Notes: generated by a model from the letters alone, not told the origin. 64,000 nt of DNA from Microbacterium sp. MYb72 (GCF_002979415.1 NZ_PCOT01000001.1:163013-227012), one strand, 5' to 3'. Shown: positions 11,273 through 23,591, counted from the first letter of the stretch. Program-made: numbers and translations.

Positions 11273-12598
11273 ATGTCTGCGCCCCTCCTCCCCCGTCCGG
11301 ACCAGGCCCTGCGCGATCGGGTTCTCACCGAGCTCGGCATGGATCACTCGTCGGTCCTGATTCTTCCCGCGCCGGCACACCCCGTCCCGCTGCCCTCCCG
11401 CCTGGCGACGGCGGATCTCGCCTGGGCGAGCGTGGTCTCGGTGGCATCTGTGGCGGGGATCAGCGCAGAGCTCGACCCTGACCGGATCGCCCTCTCTTAC
11501 CGGAGCGACCGCCTGCTGACCGTCGACGACACGGCGCCATCGGTGTGGTCGCCGTACTCCGGGTTCTGGCGCTCCCGCGACGGGTGGGTGCGCACCCACG
11601 GGAACTACCGCCACCACGCAGAGGCGCTGCTGCGGGGTCTCGGGATCACCGACCTCGACGCGATCTCCTCCGCATTCGCCGAGCGGACCTCGACGGAGGC
11701 TGCCACCGCGATCTCCTCCGAGGGAGGTCTCGCCGTGGTCGTCTCCACCGAGCGGCCGATCGAGGATGCCGCACTGCGCAGCACTCCCCTGTTGGATATC
11801 CGCGGTGTCGAGGGCCCCGGTCGAGCACCCCTTGCTCCGGATCTCCCCCTCTCACCCGTCCGCGCGCTCCCGCTCTCGGGCATTCGCGTCCTCGACCTCA
11901 CCCGCGTGATCGCCGGCCCCGTCTGCACTCGCACCCTCGCGCTCCTCGGCGCCGACGTCCTCCGTATCGATCCGCCGCACCTGCCGGAACCCGAATGGCA
12001 GCACTTCGACACCGGCCACGGCAAAAGGTCGGCCCTGCTCGACGCCCGCTCGTCCGAGATGCACGCGCTCCTCGCCCAGGCCGACGTCGTCGTGCTCGGA
12101 TACCGCCCCGCGGCGCTGGATCGACTCGGCCTCTCCGCAGAGCTCCTCGCCGAGCGCTATCCAGGTCTCGTCGTCGCGCAGCTCAGCGCCTGGGGTGTCG
12201 ACCGCCCTGAGCGCGCCGGTTTCGACAGCCTGGTGCAGGCGGAGTCAGGCATCGCGCTCGTCGAGTCGGCGGACGGCGACCGTCCGGGGGCGCTTCCCGC
12301 GCAGGCACTCGACCACAGCGCGGGCTATCTGCTCGCCGCATCCGTCGTCGCGCTGCTCGAGCGGCGACGACGAGACGGCGGCACCTGGCAGGTGCGAACC
12401 TCCTTGCGCCGCATCGCCGCCGAGCTTCTCGGGATGCCGCGGAACGCGGAACCCGCGCCGGAGCGCGACGTCGACCCCGCACCCCATACGGCGCACTTCG
12501 ACATCGGAGGGCGACGACTCGCCACCGCACGACCCGCTCTTCCCGGGCTCGACTTCCGTGCCCCGCACGAGTGGGGCATGGATCAGCCCCGCTGGTGA
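11273..12598 (+). CDS. Family III (CaiB/BaiF) CoA-transferase with rearranged domain order
   Basis: 441 residues. The signature that opens ordinary family III CoA-transferases, here PLSGIRVLDLTRVIAGPV then LALLGADVLRIDPP, appears only at about residue 200. The first 190 residues instead resemble the distal half of such enzymes (WSPYSGFWRSRDGWVRTHGN, AEALLRGLG). The ALDHSAGYL segment after residue 340 may hold the catalytic Asp that forms acyl-aspartyl anhydrides in this family. Only about 240 residues follow the signature, so the protein looks like a permuted or partly duplicated version. The substrate is unknown. The start is the ATG six bases after TACGAT. Its end overlaps the convergent DUF4184 gene by 16 bases. 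Confidence 0.8.
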   Translation: MSAPLLPRPDQALRDRVLTELGMDHSSVLILPAPAHPVPLPSRLATADLAWASVVSVASVAGISAELDPDRIALSYRSDRLLTVDDTAPSVWSPYSGFWRSRDGWVRTHGNYRHHAEALLRGLGITDLDAISSAFAERTSTEAATAISSEGGLAVVVSTERPIEDAALRSTPLLDIRGVEGPGRAPLAPDLPLSPVRALPLSGIRVLDLTRVIAGPVCTRTLALLGADVLRIDPPHLPEPEWQHFDTGHGKRSALLDARSSEMHALLAQADVVVLGYRPAALDRLGLSAELLAERYPGLVVAQLSAWGVDRPERAGFDSLVQAESGIALVESADGDRPGALPAQALDHSAGYLLAASVVALLERRRRDGGTWQVRTSLRRIAAELLGMPRNAEPAPERDVDPAPHTAHFDIGGRRLATARPALPGLDFRAPHEWGMDQPRW

Positions 12599-13377
12599 CG
12601 ACCGCGGAACACCGGCAGCAGCAGGCAGAGGATCACGGTCAGCGCACCCCACACCGCGCAGGCCGGTGGGAGCACCCGATAGGCGAGGTGCTGCAGGGTG
12701 AAGTCATCGGTGAACGGGCCGTAGGCCGCGAACCCGATGGTCCACGCCGTGGCGAGGATGATCGGGAGCGACAGCCACCAGGAGATCCGCACGGCCGAGG
12801 GGAGCGCCCGCACGATGCTCTCTCGGGGCACGGCCCTGGTCACTCGAAGGATCGCCCAGACGCCGATGATGACAAGCGCGCCCGCCCCCGAGCCGTACTG
12901 CAGCCATTTGAACCCGGTCAGAGGTCCCCACATCCGATCGAGCGCCGGCAGCATCTCGACGCCCCACCGCCCCTCGTGCGTGAAGGAGTCCCAGAGGATG
13001 TGCGACAGGACGCCGAGGATCAGCGAGGCCGCGAGGAGCAAGGGGAAGAAGCGCGACTCACCGTAGCCGATCGCCTTCCGCAGCGCGGGGAGGCCCCGGT
13101 CGTCCCAGCTCGCGGGAAGCCGACGCGCCAACCAGACCGGTGAGAGCTCCGGAACGGCCGGGCGCAGCACGACTCGCCAGATCAGGAACAGCGCGAATGC
13201 GACGAGCGCCGTCCAGATCACGTTCGCGTAGGTGTGAGTGAACCCGTAGTCCAGCCCCGTTCCACGGAGGAACAGGGGCAGATCGGGCGCCATCGCACCT
13301 ATCGCGATCGCCGACGGCACGAGCGGCGTGCGCACGAACGGCAGTGCGACCAGCGCATGACTCGGGGTGAACGGCAT
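12583..13377 (-). CDS. DUF4184-family membrane protein
   Basis: 264 residues with several membrane helices (about 45-65, 115-135, 165-185, 200-225 and 235-255). The N-terminus MPFTPSHALVALPF and motifs GAMAPDLPLFL and LSHILWDSFTHEGRWG, rich in conserved His/Asp, are typical of DUF4184, a family related to membrane metal-dependent hydrolases such as YdjM. The activity is unproven. I start at the ATG at 13377 because the family begins MPFTPSHA; a longer reading frame upstream lacks similarity. It lies 26 bases downstream of tyrS on the same strand and may be co-transcribed. Confidence 0.82.
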   Translation of the reverse strand: MPFTPSHALVALPFVRTPLVPSAIAIGAMAPDLPLFLRGTGLDYGFTHTYANVIWTALVAFALFLIWRVVLRPAVPELSPVWLARRLPASWDDRGLPALRKAIGYGESRFFPLLLAASLILGVLSHILWDSFTHEGRWGVEMLPALDRMWGPLTGFKWLQYGSGAGALVIIGVWAILRVTRAVPRESIVRALPSAVRISWWLSLPIILATAWTIGFAAYGPFTDDFTLQHLAYRVLPPACAVWGALTVILCLLLPVFRGRHQRG

Positions 13378-13402
13378 CCGCTCTGCTCGCGACGGACGAG
13401 CG

Positions 13403-14704
13403 TCAGCCGACGAAGACGCCGGCGAGAGTCTTCTTGCCTCGACGGAGCACGGAGACTCCGCCGGGAAGCGCACCGCTCACGGTTGCGGACTCGTCGTCGA
13501 CGCGGATGCCGTCGACCGACACCCCGCCCTGCGTGATCGCACGCCGGGCCTCGCTGAGACTGGACACCAGACCAGTCGTCACGAGAGCCTCGACCACCGG
13601 AGTCCCCGAAGGCACGGTGGCGTTCGGCAGCTCCTCCAGCGCGGTCCGCAGCGTCGAGGCGTCGAGAGCGGTCAGGTCACCCTGTCCGAACAGCGCCTCG
13701 GATGCCGCGATCACGGCGGCGGCAGAATCGATGCCGTGAACCGTGGCGACGACCTCGAGCGCGAGACGCTTCTGCGCCGCACGGCGGAACGGCTCGGACT
13801 CCACGAGCGCCGCGTACTCCTCGATCTCGGCGCGGCTGAGGAAGGTGAAGACCTTCAGCCGGTCGATGACGTCGGCGTCCGCGGTGCTGAGCCAGAACTG
13901 GTACATCCGGTAGGGGCTGCACATCTCGGCGTCCAGCCAGATCGCGTTGCCCTCGCTCTTGCCGAACTTCGTGCCGTCGCTGTTCGTGATCAGCGGGGTG
14001 CCGATCGCGTGCACCGAAGCGCCCTCGACGCGGTGGATGAGGTCGGTTCCGCTGGTGAGGTTGCCCCACTGGTCGCTGCCGCCGGTCTGCAGCACGCAGT
14101 CGTACTGGCGGAAGAGCTCCAGGAAGTCCATTCCCTGCAGGATCTGGTAGCTGAACTCGGTGTAGCTGATGCCGGCGTCGGAGTTCAGGCGCGCGGCGAC
14201 CGCGTCCTTCTTCAGCATGGTGCCGACGCGGTAGTGCTTGCCGATCTCGCGCAGGAAGTCGATCGCCGACATCGGCGCCGTCCAGTCGAGGTTGTTGACG
14301 ATGCGTGCGGCGTTGTCGCCCTCGAAGCTGAGGTAGCGCTCGACCTGGGTGCGCAGGCGCCCGACCCACTCGACCACGGTCTCGCGCGTGTTCAGCGTGC
14401 GCTCGGCGGTCGGTCGCGGATCTCCGATGAGGCCGGTCGAGCCGCCGACGAGGCCGAGGGGCTTGTGGCCGGCGAGCTGGATGCGACGCAGCGTGAGCAG
14501 CTGCACGAGGTTGCCCAGGTGCAGGCTCGGAGCGGTCGGATCGAACCCGCAGTAGTACGTGATGGGGTCTCCCGCGAGCAGGGCGCGCAGCGCCTCCTGG
14601 TCGGTGGACACGTGGACGAGGCCACGCCACACGAGTTCGTCCCACACGTTGTCGAACGTGGGATCGATCGCGGGCGCCGCAGTCGTCAGAGCGGGATCAG
14701 ACAC
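13403..14704 (-). CDS. tyrS: Tyrosyl-tRNA synthetase
   Basis: 433 residues, class I aminoacyl-tRNA synthetase charging tRNA-Tyr in the cytosol. Seen: tyrosine pocket YCGFDPTAPSLHLGN (HIGH-type signature HLGN), GGSTGLIGDP, the specificity segment QTGGSDQWGN, the KMSKS-type loop KFGKS and a C-terminal S4 RNA-binding domain (about 365-430, LSEARRAITQGGVSVDG). The GTG start at 14704 follows a TAGCCT -10 by seven bases with no ribosome-binding site, so the transcript is probably leaderless. In related genomes tyrS lies close to argH, as here. Confidence 0.97.
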   Translation of the reverse strand: MSDPALTTAAPAIDPTFDNVWDELVWRGLVHVSTDQEALRALLAGDPITYYCGFDPTAPSLHLGNLVQLLTLRRIQLAGHKPLGLVGGSTGLIGDPRPTAERTLNTRETVVEWVGRLRTQVERYLSFEGDNAARIVNNLDWTAPMSAIDFLREIGKHYRVGTMLKKDAVAARLNSDAGISYTEFSYQILQGMDFLELFRQYDCVLQTGGSDQWGNLTSGTDLIHRVEGASVHAIGTPLITNSDGTKFGKSEGNAIWLDAEMCSPYRMYQFWLSTADADVIDRLKVFTFLSRAEIEEYAALVESEPFRRAAQKRLALEVVATVHGIDSAAAVIAASEALFGQGDLTALDASTLRTALEELPNATVPSGTPVVEALVTTGLVSSLSEARRAITQGGVSVDGIRVDDESATVSGALPGGVSVLRRGKKTLAGVFVG

Positions 14705-14711
14705 GCGATCA

Positions 14712-14717
14712 AGGCTA
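14712..14717 (-). promoter_or_regulatory. -10 element TAGCCT, leaderless promoter of tyrS
   Basis: TANNNT hexamer seven bases before the GTG start of tyrS. Confidence 0.4.
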
Positions 14718-14732
14718 TCAGCGGTGAACCGC

Positions 14733-15575
14733 TCAGCTGTGCGCGGCCCACCAGACGAGGAACGCCGCTCCCAGCCCGATCACCCAGCTGACGAGGCTTC
14801 CGACGAGGAAGTACTCCGCCCTGGCTCCGGTCTCGCCGTCGCGCGAGATCTCCGGGAAGCGCACGATGCCCTTAGCCGCGAGCATCGCCGCCAGGATCGG
14901 GTACGCCGATGCGAGGGTGAGGATCATCACGAGCGTGCGCTCCAGCGGTCCGATCAGCCGCCCGCCTTTGAACCCGCCGCGCGGATCAGCAGGAGCGGCT
15001 GCGCTCTTCGCCGCCGCATCGTCCGACGACTCAGCGCCCGACGACTCTGCCTCCGACGACTCTGCGCCCGACGCCTCGGCCTCCGCGACGGGGGTCGCCG
15101 AGTCCGACGGCGCGGTGACGACCGCCACCGGATCGGCCGGACGCCAGGTGTGCTCGCCGTCGAGTGCGGCGCGCACCACGAGGTTCGCGGATTCGAGCAG
15201 GAAGACTCCGGCGCCCAGCGTGAGCACCGCCAGGTCGAAGGACACGTCGCCGAACGGCGAACGCAGACTCCAGACTCCGCCGATGAGACCGGCGTCGGTG
15301 CGGGCTCCCCACCACACCACCGCGCCGACGCTGAGGACGCCGAGGAGGACCGCAGGCCAGAATCCCAGGGGCGCCGGTCGATCGTCTGGCATGCACCACA
15401 CCCACAGAGCGCCCACGACGAGCGCTGCGATCATCGGCAGCAGGGCGTCGCTCACGCTGCCGAGCAGGAGCAGGATCACCACCACGGAGAGATAGCCGAT
15501 CCACCGGCGAGGCGCGAACTGCCGCACGAGGTCGGCGGCGCCGACGGCCAGCAGGACGAATCCGGCGGCGATCAT
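14733..15575 (-). CDS. Multi-span membrane protein coupled to the SatD-type protein
   Basis: 280 residues with about seven hydrophobic helices (first at 1-15, 27-55 and 74-91; last two at about 210-230 and 255-275). A low-complexity linker at about 165-195 is built from repeated SSGAESSEAE-like units. Its start overlaps the SatD gene stop by four bases (ATGA), so the two are translationally coupled; a membrane protein next to SatD is a recurring arrangement. I do not recognise a catalytic motif. The linker is encoded by a short-period repeat near 15026-15075. Confidence 0.75.
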   Translation of the reverse strand: MIAAGFVLLAVGAADLVRQFAPRRWIGYLSVVVILLLLGSVSDALLPMIAALVVGALWVWCMPDDRPAPLGFWPAVLLGVLSVGAVVWWGARTDAGLIGGVWSLRSPFGDVSFDLAVLTLGAGVFLLESANLVVRAALDGEHTWRPADPVAVVTAPSDSATPVAEAEASGAESSEAESSGAESSDDAAAKSAAAPADPRGGFKGGRLIGPLERTLVMILTLASAYPILAAMLAAKGIVRFPEISRDGETGARAEYFLVGSLVSWVIGLGAAFLVWWAAHS

Positions 15576-16216
15576 GCGAGCTCCCCTCTGAGCGCGGCCA
15601 GTCCCTCGACGATCGCGGCGGCTCCCGCGGTGCGCAGCGCCTTCGAGATGCTCGGCTGGGAGATGCCCTCCTCGGCGGCGAGCTCCTGCTGCGACCGTCC
15701 GATGATGCGTCCGTAGGTCAGACGCCGTTCGCGCTCGTTCATGGCGCCCACCAGCTCGTCCCTGACGAGGAGGTAGGCGTTGGACGCCGCGATCGTGGTC
15801 TCCATGACCTCATCCTGCCCGGGGGCTCCGACAATCCACGTGCGCGTGCGCGGCACGGCGCGGCCTTCCCTCGCGTGCACGGTCTCGATCGCCGCGCGCG
15901 CGGCGTACCACCCCGGTCCGTCTGCGAGCTCGCCGTGCACGGATGCGACGGGACGCACCTCCCCCACGCCGATCCCGAACCGGAACGCGATGCCGTCCGG
16001 CAGCCGGAGCTGGATCATCAGGAGCGAGATCAGCGCGTCTCCGAGGTCGCTGTAGACGCCCTGCTGCTCGTCTCCCACCGTGGGAGTCAGCGGTTGCGCG
16101 GCCAGCGGGAGGTCGGCCTCGACCTGCGCGATCGTCCGGTCGAGCACGTGCTGCGCGGCCGTGCGATCATCGAGCCTGCGGGAGCCGACGATGTCGGCGA
16201 GTACGGCGATGACCAT
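15572..16216 (-). CDS. SatD-family protein with C-terminal helix-turn-helix
   Basis: 214 residues. The N-terminal region (MVIAVLADIVGSRRLDDR, TPTVGDEQQGVYSDLGDAL, GIGVGEVR) matches the SatD family, whose core resembles nucleotide-cyclase-type folds. The C-terminus (about 165-205) has a sigma-region-4-like helix-turn-helix, GRSQQELAAEEGISQPSISKAL. SatD was named in streptococcal acid tolerance; the mechanism is unknown. The start is the ATG at 16216, preceded six bases upstream by TACGGT, suggesting leaderless expression. An AT-rich inverted repeat immediately upstream (16234-16258) could be its own operator (inference). Confidence 0.8.
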   Translation of the reverse strand: MVIAVLADIVGSRRLDDRTAAQHVLDRTIAQVEADLPLAAQPLTPTVGDEQQGVYSDLGDALISLLMIQLRLPDGIAFRFGIGVGEVRPVASVHGELADGPGWYAARAAIETVHAREGRAVPRTRTWIVGAPGQDEVMETTIAASNAYLLVRDELVGAMNERERRLTYGRIIGRSQQELAAEEGISQPSISKALRTAGAAAIVEGLAALRGELA

Positions 16217-16222
16217 CGGATA

Positions 16223-16228
16223 ACCGTA
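16223..16228 (-). promoter_or_regulatory. -10 element TACGGT, leaderless promoter of the SatD gene
   Basis: TANNNT hexamer six bases before the ATG of the SatD-type gene. Confidence 0.4.
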
Positions 16229-16233
16229 TCACG

Positions 16234-16258
16234 AATAACTCTGTACTTATGCGTTATT
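16234..16258. promoter_or_regulatory. AT-rich inverted repeat AATAAC-N13-GTTATT
   Basis: Six-base arms in a conspicuously AT-rich 60-bp intergenic stretch between the divergent SatD and DUF1349 genes. Another GTTAT follows at 16261. It covers the -35 region of the SatD promoter, as an operator would. Confidence 0.45.
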
Positions 16259-16276
16259 TAGTTATATCTTGAGGAT

Positions 16277-16873
16277 ATGCCTGAATCGCACATCATCCCC
16301 TGGTCCGACGGCTCGTGGACCCATGCCCCCTTCGCCCAGTCGACGGCCGCATCCGACGAAACCCACCTCGACGTCACGGCCGTCGAGGGCAGCGACGCCT
16401 GGCGACGCACCGCCTACGGCTTCGTGCACGACAGCGAGCACGCGCTTCTCGCGCCCCTCGCCGTCGGCGAGGCCATGGACGTGTCGTTCCAGGCTCCGTG
16501 GGACGGTCAGTTCGACCAGGCCGGTGTCTTCGCGAAGATCGACGACGAGCACTGGATCAAGGCGGGGATCGAGTACGCCGACGACCACCTCGGACTCGGC
16601 GCCGTCGTCACCGACGTCGGCTCCGACTGGTCGGTGGGCCACGTCGACGACTGGCACGGAAGCGAGATCACCGTGCGCGTGAGCCGCTGGCCGGATGCCG
16701 TGATCGTGCGGGCTCGCGCCGACGACGGCGACTGGCGCCTGGTGCGGGTCGCGCCGTTCGACGGAGACGCCGCGGCATCCGCCGGTCCGTTCCTCGCCGC
16801 CCCCATGCGCTCCGGGCTCACCGTGCGATTCACGCGCTGGGTGCGATCCGCGGCGGACGCGACCCTGCACTGA
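16277..16873 (+). CDS. DUF1349-domain protein
   Basis: 198 residues, cytosolic (no signal peptide), with motifs of the DUF1349 concanavalin-like beta-sandwich family: VSFQAPWDGQFDQAGVFAKI, then DDEHWIKAGIEYADD and a terminal strand around LTVRFTRWV. Members are about 190-200 residues and are presumed to bind carbohydrates or act on them, without a proven reaction. A GAGG ribosome-binding site precedes the ATG. Divergent from the SatD gene across an AT-rich intergenic region. Confidence 0.85.
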   Translation: MPESHIIPWSDGSWTHAPFAQSTAASDETHLDVTAVEGSDAWRRTAYGFVHDSEHALLAPLAVGEAMDVSFQAPWDGQFDQAGVFAKIDDEHWIKAGIEYADDHLGLGAVVTDVGSDWSVGHVDDWHGSEITVRVSRWPDAVIVRARADDGDWRLVRVAPFDGDAAASAGPFLAAPMRSGLTVRFTRWVRSAADATLH

Positions 16874-16894
16874 GCCGGATCCGCCGCGGCAGGA

Positions 16895-19256
<2,362 letters not shown>

Positions 19257-19260
<4 letters not shown>

Positions 19261-20468
19261 GCGGGGGCCTTTCCGGAGTCGGTGAGGGATGCCTGGACAT
19301 CGGCGAGGGATGCCGTGAACAACTCGCGGAACTCGGCGAGCTCGGCGGCGCCGATGGTGAGCGCCGGCGCGATGCGCACGGTCTCGGGGTTGGCGGCGTT
19401 CACGATGAGACCGCGCTCCTGGGCCGCGGCGACCACGGCGCCGGCGACGGGAGCGGTCAGCGCGACGCCGATGAGGAGACCGCGACCGCGGACGCCCTCG
19501 ATCAGCGGGGAGTCGATGGCCTCGATGAGATCGCGCAGCTCAGCGCCGCGCAGCGCGGCGTTCTCGACGAGACCCGCGTCCTCGATCTCGGCGAGGACGG
19601 CGTCGGCCACGGCCGTCGCCAGAGGGTTGCCGCCGAACGTCGAGCCGTGCGAACCGGGTGTGAAGAGCGCGCTCGCGGCCCCGTAGGTGACGAGGGCGCC
19701 GATCGGGAAGCCGCCGCCGATCCCCTTCGCGAGGGTGATCGCATCGGGGGTGATGCCCTCGTGGTTGAAGCCGAACCAGGCTCCGGTGCGCCCGGCGCCG
19801 GTCTGGATCTCGTCCACGATGAGCAGCGCGCCGTGCTTCAGGGTGAGCGAGCGCGCTGCGGCGAGGTACCCATCGGGCAGCTCGACCACTCCGGCCTCTC
19901 CCTGGATGGGCTCGACGATGACCGCGGCGACGCGGTCGTCGATCGCGGCCTCGAGCGCCTCGATCGTCGCCGGGATGTGCTCGACACCACCGGGCATCGG
20001 CTCGAACGGGGCGCGCATCGACTCCTTCGCCGTCATGGCGAGGGAGCCCATCGTGCGCCCGTGGAAGCCGTTCTCCAGCGCGATGATGCGCGGCTTCTCC
20101 GCTCCGCCGTGCAGACGGGCGAGCTTGAACGCCGCCTCGTTGGCCTCGGCGCCGGAGTTCGAGAAGAACACGCGGCCGTCGAGGCCCGCGCCTGCGAGCC
20201 GCTTCAGGCGCGCGGCGAGGGCGAGCTGCGACGGCGTGGCGAAGTAGTTCGACACGTGAGCGAGGGTCGCCGCCTGGCGGGACACGGCCTCGACGAACAC
20301 GGGGTGCGCGTGGCCGAGGGAGGTCACCGCGATGCCCGCGAGGAAGTCCAGCAGGCGCTTGCCCTCGGAGTCCCACAGATACGAGCCCTCGCCGCGCGTG
20401 AGCATGGCGAGGCGGGGCCCCGCGTTGAGGACCAGATCGCTCGCCGCGTCATCCTGCCAGTTGCTCAT
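19257..20468 (-). CDS. argD: Acetylornithine aminotransferase
   Basis: 403 residues, class III PLP-dependent aminotransferase making N-acetylornithine. PLP features: [21 protein letters not shown], the Asp of [13 protein letters not shown], and the Schiff-base Lys in [11 protein letters not shown]. Four-base overlaps with argB upstream and argF downstream show a tightly coupled operon. Confidence 0.97.
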
Positions 20469-21382
20469 GCCGTCGTCCCTGCGCTTCCCATGACCACTTC
20501 TGTTCCGATTCCCTTGCTGGTGAAGAGTTCGACGAGCACCGAGTGCGGCACCCGTCCGTCGATGATCGCCGCGGCGTCGACGCCGCCCTCGACCGCGTCC
20601 AGGCAGGCCCTCATCTTCGGGATCATCCCGGACTCCAGGCTCGGCAGCATCTCGACGAGTGCGTCCGATGTGAGGTGCGAGACGAGGGAGTCCCTGTTGG
20701 GCCAGTCGGCGTAGAGCCCCGGCACGTCGGTGAGGATGACGAGCTTGCGCGCCCCGAGCGCCACCGCGAGGGCGGCGGCGGCGGCATCCGCGTTGACGTT
20801 GAGCGACTGCCCGGGGTGGTCCAGATCGGGCGCGATCGACGATACGACCGGCACTCGCCCCGCGGCCAGGTGATCGAGCACGGGGGTCGGATCGACCTCG
20901 ACGACATCGCCCACGCGACCCAGATCGACCTCCTCCCCCTCGATGATGACGCCGCGACGACGCCCGCCGAACAGACCCGCGTCCTCGCCGCTGAGACCGG
21001 TGGCGATCGGGCCGTGCGAGTTGATCTTCGACACCAGCTGCGGGTTGACCTGGCCGGTGAGGACCATCCGCACGACGCTGATCGCCTCGGTGGTGGTGAC
21101 CCGGTAGCCGCCCTTGAACTCGCTCGGGATGTCGAGACGATCGAGCATGTTCGAGATCTGCGGACCCCCGCCGTGCACGACGACGGGCTGCACGCCGACG
21201 TAGCGCAGGTACGCGATGTCCTGGGCAAACGCCTCCTGCAGCTCGTCGGAGACCATGGCGTTGCCGCCGTACTTGACGACGACGATCTGGTCGCGGAACT
21301 TCTTCAGCCACGGGAGGGATTCGATGAGGGTCTCAGCCTTGACCGCGGCGATCTCGGCCGGGGTGTCCTGGATGTCGGTCAT
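20465..21382 (-). CDS. argB: Acetylglutamate kinase
   Basis: 305 residues. Phosphorylates N-acetylglutamate, the usual arginine-feedback step. Seen: [10 protein letters not shown] near the N-terminus, [28 protein letters not shown] and [14 protein letters not shown]. The N-terminal helix before the kinase core (about 20 residues, [13 protein letters not shown]) is the feature linked to hexamer formation and arginine inhibition in this family, so feedback sensitivity is likely (inference). Overlaps argJ and argD by four bases each. Confidence 0.97.
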   Translation of the reverse strand: MTDIQDTPAEIAAVKAETLIESLPWLKKFRDQIVVVKYGGNAMVSDELQEAFAQDIAYLRYVGVQPVVVHGGGPQISNMLDRLDIPSEFKGGYRVTTTEAISVVRMVLTGQVNPQLVSKINSHGPIATGLSGEDAGLFGGRRRGVIIEGEEVDLGRVGDVVEVDPTPVLDHLAAGRVPVVSSIAPDLDHPGQSLNVNADAAAAALAVALGARKLVILTDVPGLYADWPNRDSLVSHLTSDALVEMLPSLESGMIPKMRACLDAVEGGVDAAAIIDGRVPHSVLVELFTSKGIGTEVVMGSAGTTA

Positions 21383-22536
21383 GAGGCGTAGGCGCTGTTC
21401 TCGTGGACGTACTCGTGGGTGAGATCGTTCGTGAGGATGGATGCCGTGACCTCGCCGACCTTGAGGTCGATGACGAGGTGGGTGGCCCGAGGGGTCAGGT
21501 CGACCTCGTCGCGGGGACGGTCGGGGCCGCCCTCGCTGCACACGCGGACGCCGTTCATCCACACGTCGACGTCGTAGGGGTCGAACTGCGCCGCCGTCGT
21601 GCCGATCGCGGCGAGCACGCGCCCCCAGTTCGGGTCGTTGCCGAAGATCGCCGCCTTGAAGAGGTTGTTGCGCGCGACGGAGCGGCCGACCTCGACGGCA
21701 TCCTTCTCGGATGCGGCATGCTGCACCTCGATCGTGATGTCGTGGCTCGCGCCCTCGGCATCGCCCTGCAGCTTGACGGCGAGCTCCTGGCAGACCTCGG
21801 AGAGCGCGGCGGCGAAGTCGTCGAGGTCGGGGGCCACCTCGGACGCCCCGTTGGCGAGCAGCGTCACCTGGTCGTTGGTCGACATGCAGCCGTCGGAGTC
21901 GAGACGGTCGAACGTCTGACCCGTCGCCCGACGGAGCGCCTCATCGGCCTCGAGCGGTTCGAGGACGGCATCGGTGGTGAGCACCACGAGCATGGTGGCG
22001 AGACCGGGCGCGAGCATCCCCGCGCCCTTCGCCATGCCGCCGATAGTCCAGCCGTCGCGGCGCACCACCGCGGTCTTGGCGACCGTGTCCGTGGTCATGA
22101 TGGCCTGGGCGGCGGCGTCCCCTCCCTCGGAGGAGAGTTCGGCGATCGCCTGCGCGGTGCCGGCGAGGACCCTCGAGCGGAAGACCTCGTCACCGGTGCC
22201 GATGAGCCCGGTGGAGCACACGAGCACATCCCCCGCGCTGACGCCGAGGAGCTCGGCCGCCTTCTCGGCGGTCTGATGCGTGGTCTGGAAGCCGAAGCTG
22301 CCGGTGAAGCAGTTCGCCCCACCCGAGTTCAGCACGACGGCCTCGACGACGCGGTCGGCCACGGCCTGCTGCGACCAGATGATGGGGTTGGCCTTGGCGC
22401 GGTTGCTCGTGAAGACGGCCGCTCCGACCTTGCGCGGGCCGCGGTTGACGACCACGGCGACGTCAGGCTTTCCCGTGCTCTTGAGGCCTGCGGCGACGCC
22501 GGCCGCCTCGAATCCTGCAGGTGCGGTGACACTCAC
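21379..22536 (-). CDS. argJ: Glutamate N-acetyltransferase / amino-acid acetyltransferase
   Basis: 385 residues. Recycles the acetyl group from acetylornithine to glutamate. It is made as a precursor that cleaves itself at Ala-Thr in [17 protein letters not shown], the Thr becoming the nucleophile. GGANCFTG and [15 protein letters not shown] are also typical. The GTG at 22536 is chosen because it forms a GTGA overlap with the argC stop. Whether it also makes acetylglutamate from acetyl-CoA cannot be told from the sequence; no argA is visible. Confidence 0.96.
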   Translation of the reverse strand: MSVTAPAGFEAAGVAAGLKSTGKPDVAVVVNRGPRKVGAAVFTSNRAKANPIIWSQQAVADRVVEAVVLNSGGANCFTGSFGFQTTHQTAEKAAELLGVSAGDVLVCSTGLIGTGDEVFRSRVLAGTAQAIAELSSEGGDAAAQAIMTTDTVAKTAVVRRDGWTIGGMAKGAGMLAPGLATMLVVLTTDAVLEPLEADEALRRATGQTFDRLDSDGCMSTNDQVTLLANGASEVAPDLDDFAAALSEVCQELAVKLQGDAEGASHDITIEVQHAASEKDAVEVGRSVARNNLFKAAIFGNDPNWGRVLAAIGTTAAQFDPYDVDVWMNGVRVCSEGGPDRPRDEVDLTPRATHLVIDLKVGEVTASILTNDLTHEYVHENSAYAS

Positions 22537-23585
22537 GGTGCGACTCCGTTCACGGAGAGGGCGCGTTCTTCGGGGAGACCGAGCGCGATGTTCATGGACT
22601 GGATGGCGGCACCGGCGGTGCCCTTGACGAGGTTGTCGACCGCGGTGACGACGGTGACGCGGTTCGCGGCGCGGTCGATCGCGAGTCCGATCAGCGCGGT
22701 GTTCGCCCCGAGCACGTCGGCCGTGCGCGGGAACTGCCCCTCGGGGAGAAGCTGGACGAAGGTCTCCCCCGCATAGGCGTTCTCCCATGCGTCGCGGATC
22801 TGCGCGTCGGTGACGCCCTCGGCGATCGGAGCGGTGGAGGTGGCGAGGATGCCGCGTGACATCGGGACGAGCACGGGCGTGAAGGAGATGCGGATGCCGT
22901 CGGCCTCTGCCCCGGACGCCGCGGCGAGCGCCTGCCTGATCTCCGGGATGTGGCGGTGCGTGCCGCCCACCGCGTAGGGGTTGGCGGTGCCGAGGATCTC
23001 GCTGCCGAGGAGGTTCGTCTTGAGGCTCTTGCCCGCGCCTGAGGGGCCGACCGCGAGCACGGAGACGATGTCGCCGGGATCGATCACTCCCGCGGCGACG
23101 CCGGGCGCCAGGCTGAGGCTCACGGTCGAGGCGTTGCACCCCGGTGCCGCGATGCGCGTGGCGCCGCGCAGGTTCGCCCGCTGCTTCCCCCCGCCGACGG
23201 GCAGCTCGGGAACACCGTACGCCCACGGCTCGTGGAAGTCGCCGCCGTAGAAGGCGTCCCACGACTCCTTCGAGGTGAGCCGGTGGTCGGCGCCCGCGTC
23301 GATCACGAGCGGCACCGAGCCGAGCGCGTCGGTGTACTGCCCAGACTGCCCGTGCGGCAGGGCAAGGAACACGATGTCGTGCCCTGCCAGGATCTCGGGT
23401 GTCGTGTCCTGCAGCGTGAGATGGGCGAGCGAGCGCAGGTGGGGCTGATGCTGGATCAGCGGCTGCCCTGCGTTCGAGTGTGCGGTGACGGTGCGGATCT
23501 CGATGTCGGGATGGGCGGCCAGGAGGCGCAGAATCTCGCCGCCTGCGTAGCCGGATGCGCCGGAGACGGCGACGGAGTACGTCAT
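22533..23585 (-). CDS. argC: N-acetyl-gamma-glutamyl-phosphate reductase
   Basis: 350 residues. NADPH-dependent reduction in arginine synthesis. Seen: nucleotide loop [14 protein letters not shown], catalytic Cys in [14 protein letters not shown], and the catalytic His region GTHRHIPEI. First gene of the arg operon. TAAGGT lies six bases before the ATG, indicating leaderless transcription. I found no convincing ArgR-box pair by eye. Confidence 0.97.
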   Translation of the reverse strand: MTYSVAVSGASGYAGGEILRLLAAHPDIEIRTVTAHSNAGQPLIQHQPHLRSLAHLTLQDTTPEILAGHDIVFLALPHGQSGQYTDALGSVPLVIDAGADHRLTSKESWDAFYGGDFHEPWAYGVPELPVGGGKQRANLRGATRIAAPGCNASTVSLSLAPGVAAGVIDPGDIVSVLAVGPSGAGKSLKTNLLGSEILGTANPYAVGGTHRHIPEIRQALAAASGAEADGIRISFTPVLVPMSRGILATSTAPIAEGVTDAQIRDAWENAYAGETFVQLLPEGQFPRTADVLGANTALIGLAIDRAANRVTVVTAVDNLVKGTAGAAIQSMNIALGLPEERALSVNGVAP

Positions 23586-23591
23586 GCTTCT

